The position numbers and the translations under genes are program-made. From positions 1 through 7,087 of the forward strand of contig CAYOFK010000148.1 in NCBI GenBank assembly GCA_964403185.1: a DNA stretch of 7,087 nt, written 5' to 3'. The notes under the pieces were generated by a model. That model saw only the letters and a program-made list of their open reading frames with translations. It did not search any database and had not been told where the DNA came from. This stretch comes from CAYOFK01 sp964403185. Lineage in GTDB: Bacteria; Bacteroidota; Bacteroidia; Bacteroidales; VadinHA17. Position 1 is the first letter of the stretch, and each line of letters starts with the position of its first letter. This document shows, in pieces, positions 4,715 to 7,087 of this stretch.

Positions 4715-6460
4715 ATGAAAACTCTTAACCTTCCCATCATTCTCCTTATGCTTTTTTTGATTACGGGTTGTGTACCTTCGGACAACACTCCGGAAAGCGG
4801 CCTGAAATTCTACCTGAGTTATTCTGATGATTCTAATGCAGGATCACTGGATGGACGGCTGCTGTTATTGATATCAAATAATGACGATAGTGAACCCCGT
4901 TTCCTGATCAGTAATGGCCCCGGCACTCAAATGGTGTTCGGCCTCACTGTTGATGAACTGAAAGCAGGAGAGGAGGCGGTCATTGATGCTTCAGTATTTG
5001 GCTATCCCCTGAAGAGCATTGCCCGGATTCCTCCCGGAGACTATTTTGTTCAGGGTTTGTTGCACAAATATGAAACCTTCAACCTGAATACCGGGTTTAC
5101 CGTTAAATTGCCGATGGACCAGGGAGAAGGCCAGCAGTGGAACAGGTCTCCGGGCAACCTTTACAGCCTGCCTGAAAAAATAACCATTGATCATTCCGGG
5201 AATAATGAGATCCACATCGTACTGGACCAGGTGATACCACCCATTGAGCCACCGGAAGATACAAAGTACATCAAGCATGTCAGAATTGAAAGCAAGCTGC
5301 TGACAGAGTTTTGGGGCCGCCCTATGTATCTTCAGGCCAATGTTCTGGTGCCGTATGGCTTTGATGAGAATTCAGATTCACGATATCCCCTTATGGTTTT
5401 TCATGGACATTTCCCATACACATTCAGAGGGTTCCGTACCGGACCTCCTGATGCAGAGCCAAACGATTCGATTTATAACTCCAGGTTCGGAATATATGGC
5501 TACAGCTACATTCAACAAAAGGAAGCCTATGATTTTTACAGGCAATGGATCAGTCCGGATTTCCCCAGGTATCTGGTTATTGTAATCCAGCATCAGAATC
5601 CATATTACGATGATTCCTATGCCGTAAACTCTGCCAATATTGGTCCATACGGAGACGCCATCACCTATGAGTTGATTCCTCATATTGAGGCCATGTTTAA
5701 TGGTGTCGGGGAGGGGTGGGGCCGGTTCCTTTATGGAGGATCCACAGGCGGTTGGGAGGCCCTGGCTGTACAGGTAATGTATCCTGATGAATACAATGGT
5801 TGCTTTGCAGCTTGTCCCGATCCGGTGGATTTCAGACATTATACGGTGATCAACCTCTATGAAGATGAAAATGCCTTCTTCCCGGAGAGTGATTATAAGA
5901 AAACCTTAAGACCCGGTCACAGAGATTCCCTGGGCCATGTATCATCCACCATAAAGGACCAAAACCACCTGGAACTGGCCCTGGCAGATAAAGGCCGTTC
6001 CGGCGGACAATGGGATATCTGGCAGGCGGTGTATTCGCCTGCAGGACAGGAAGGGTATCCCAAACCCATCTGGGATAAACGAACCGGCAACATTGATCAT
6101 GAAGTGGCGGAGTTCTGGAAGCAAAACTATGATCTGCGCTATATCATGGAGCGCGACTGGGAAACCCTGGGACCAAAACTGGAAGGAAAAATTCATATTT
6201 ATTGCGGAGACATGGATAATTATTACCTGAATAATGCGGTCATGGCAACTGAGATATTTCTTGAAAGTACTGTTAACCCATACTTCAACGGTGTAGTTGA
6301 CTATGGCGACCGTCAGGAACATTGCTGGAACGGGGATCAGGAAAATCCAAACTATATTTCAAGACTGCGCTATAATACCATGTATTTACCTCTGATAAAA
6401 AAACGACTCAGGGAGACCGCACCAGCCAACCATCAAATGGTGAATTGGTTACGGGAATGA
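4715..6460 (+). CDS. Secreted esterase-like lipoprotein (alpha/beta hydrolase)
   Basis: This 581-residue protein has a lipoprotein signal (MKTLNLPIIL..., lipobox LITGC with cysteine 19), so it should be anchored in the outer membrane or periplasm. Residues about 30-175 form a beta-rich N-terminal domain (DGRLLLLISNND, GDYFVQGLLHKYETF, KLPMDQGEGQQWNRSPGNLY) before a proline-rich linker (PPIEPPED). Residues about 184-565 resemble the esterase D/enterochelin-esterase alpha/beta-hydrolase group: the strand YPLMVFHGH (224-232), the nucleophile elbow GGSTGG with serine 343, a likely acid in CGDMD (aspartate 499 or 501), and a likely catalytic histidine 536 in QEHCWNG. It probably hydrolyses an ester or related bond, but the substrate is unknown; peptidase activity is not excluded. 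The catalytic residues are assigned from position and motif only. It follows the methyltransferase by 18 bases. No T-run terminator is seen after the stop. Confidence 0.88.
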   Translation: MKTLNLPIILLMLFLITGCVPSDNTPESGLKFYLSYSDDSNAGSLDGRLLLLISNNDDSEPRFLISNGPGTQMVFGLTVDELKAGEEAVIDASVFGYPLKSIARIPPGDYFVQGLLHKYETFNLNTGFTVKLPMDQGEGQQWNRSPGNLYSLPEKITIDHSGNNEIHIVLDQVIPPIEPPEDTKYIKHVRIESKLLTEFWGRPMYLQANVLVPYGFDENSDSRYPLMVFHGHFPYTFRGFRTGPPDAEPNDSIYNSRFGIYGYSYIQQKEAYDFYRQWISPDFPRYLVIVIQHQNPYYDDSYAVNSANIGPYGDAITYELIPHIEAMFNGVGEGWGRFLYGGSTGGWEALAVQVMYPDEYNGCFAACPDPVDFRHYTVINLYEDENAFFPESDYKKTLRPGHRDSLGHVSSTIKDQNHLELALADKGRSGGQWDIWQAVYSPAGQEGYPKPIWDKRTGNIDHEVAEFWKQNYDLRYIMERDWETLGPKLEGKIHIYCGDMDNYYLNNAVMATEIFLESTVNPYFNGVVDYGDRQEHCWNGDQENPNYISRLRYNTMYLPLIKKRLRETAPANHQMVNWLRE

Positions 6461-6562
6461 AGATTCGTCCCCTGTGAGGGCGGAATGGTTGTGGTATGTT
6501 CATGGTGAGTGCCAAAGAGTGCCGATTTGTGGTTTCCTTTACGCCCTCTTCTGTATACAGGA

Positions 6563-7087
6563 TCATGACTTTTTCTCCGAAAAAATGATCGCCTCGAAGG
6601 TATATATCCGGGCCTTTTTCCAGCCATCCCAGCCAATACGGGCTTTATCCTCTGCACAATGCCCCAGTAATTCCTCAATATCCCATCCGGTGATCCGGGC
6701 TACCTGGGGCAAAAACGTCCCCGTATGACCGTCCAGGGACATGTAAATTCCGTGCTTGCCTGGCTCAATTTCATCATGTGATGCAATCTCTTTCAATGGG
6801 GTCAGCACGGAAATTTCGATGGAAATCTCCTGAACTTCTTCAACCTGTACGGGACTGAACCTGTAATCTGTATGCGCTGCAGAAACGGTCATATCATAAA
6901 CCACACGGAACAGGGGTTTGTCTGCCTGGAACCGCCCTATACAACCCCGTAATTTTCCGTCTGGTTTATGGAGTGACACAAAAACCCCGGCAGGTTTGGA
7001 GAGGGTTCCTTCGAAATCAGACGGATCAGGCTGCGCTTTGGTGAACTGCGGGTCTGTTGAAGCCACCAGAGTGTCCCTGGCCAGGTC
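6563..7087 (-). CDS. amrA: AMMECR1-domain protein (AmmeMemoRadiSam system protein A), N-terminus cut by window edge
   Basis: The reading frame stays open to the window end (visible start DLARDTLVASTDPQ), so the N-terminus lies outside; the GTG at 7064-7066 is not a convincing start because family-like sequence continues beyond it. The 174 visible residues cover most of an AMMECR1 domain: AGVFVSLHKPDGKLRGCIGRF (33-53) with the family's LRGCIG motif, AAHTDYRFSPVQVEEVQEISIEISVLTPL (70-98), GIYMSLDGHTGTFLPQVA (113-130), GWDIEELLGHCAEDKARIGWDGW (134-156) and YTFEAIIFSE at the end. In bacteria this domain is typically encoded with a MEMO-family protein and a radical-SAM enzyme (AmmeMemoRadiSam), a widespread set whose reaction I cannot state. 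If the set is complete here, the MEMO and radical-SAM genes should lie beyond the right edge, or the MEMO domain may be fused upstream. It is convergent with the esterase gene. Confidence 0.92.
   Translation of the reverse strand, partial: DLARDTLVASTDPQFTKAQPDPSDFEGTLSKPAGVFVSLHKPDGKLRGCIGRFQADKPLFRVVYDMTVSAAHTDYRFSPVQVEEVQEISIEISVLTPLKEIASHDEIEPGKHGIYMSLDGHTGTFLPQVARITGWDIEELLGHCAEDKARIGWDGWKKARIYTFEAIIFSEKKS

Noticed and set aside
4991..5839. Long minus-strand and alternative plus-strand frames inside the esterase gene.
   Set aside because: All lie inside a well-supported coding region with lipobox and hydrolase motifs; they are shadows of its codon composition.
6476..6548. GAGGGCG (6476-6482) and CGCCCTC (6542-6548), plus a direct repeat GAGTGCC at 6507 and 6517, in the convergent gap 6461-6562.
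   Set aside because: A 7-bp stem with a loop of about 60 bases and no T-run is not a credible terminator, and two 7-base copies can occur by chance.
6433..6728. Frames on both strands across the esterase/AMMECR1 gap.
   Set aside because: They overlap the ends of two well-supported genes out of frame and show no domain.

Overview
This window looks like a piece of a Bacteroidota chromosome, probably an environmental Bacteroidales-type lineage, although the rank below phylum is a guess. The evidence is a textbook Bacteroidota promoter (TTTG, 17-base spacer, TACCTTTG) in front of a cold-shock gene, A/T-rich leaders with few Shine-Dalgarno sites, moderate GC, several lipoproteins, and families common in that phylum (DUF418 membrane protein, a short CspA-type protein, a lipoprotein-type PCMT).

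Layout from left to right. At 42-464 (-) is the C-terminal part of a TPR protein, and at 443-706 (+) the C-terminal half of a peroxiredoxin-like protein. The two meet head to head and both lack their 5' ends, so about 443-465 is a rearrangement or assembly junction. A small lipoprotein of unknown function (697-1008, -) follows and overlaps the peroxiredoxin fragment tail to tail. A complete protein-L-isoaspartate methyltransferase with a lipoprotein-like N-terminus lies at 1138-1926 (+). The gap at 1927-2248 has no convincing gene but several structures: a heptamer repeat, a signal-peptide-like reading frame without a start codon, a perfect 15-bp hairpin and a 13-bp tandem repeat. A DUF418 membrane protein (2249-3472, -) is followed by the cold-shock gene (3800-3991, +) with its own promoter and a strong terminator. 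Next come a small SAM-dependent methyltransferase (4082-4696, +) and, 18 bases later, a large secreted esterase-like lipoprotein (4715-6460, +), probably co-transcribed. The right edge cuts an AMMECR1-domain gene (6563-7087, -), the A component of AmmeMemoRadiSam systems.

The genes mostly alternate in strand and look like independent housekeeping or accessory units, not one pathway. Only the methyltransferase/esterase pair resembles an operon. I see no CRISPR array, phage, transposase, tRNA or rRNA. I did not find a clearly new multi-gene system. The points most worth a second look are the truncated head-to-head junction, the apparently exported PCMT, the structured gap at 1927-2248, and the uncharacterised AMMECR1 gene whose partners lie outside the window.
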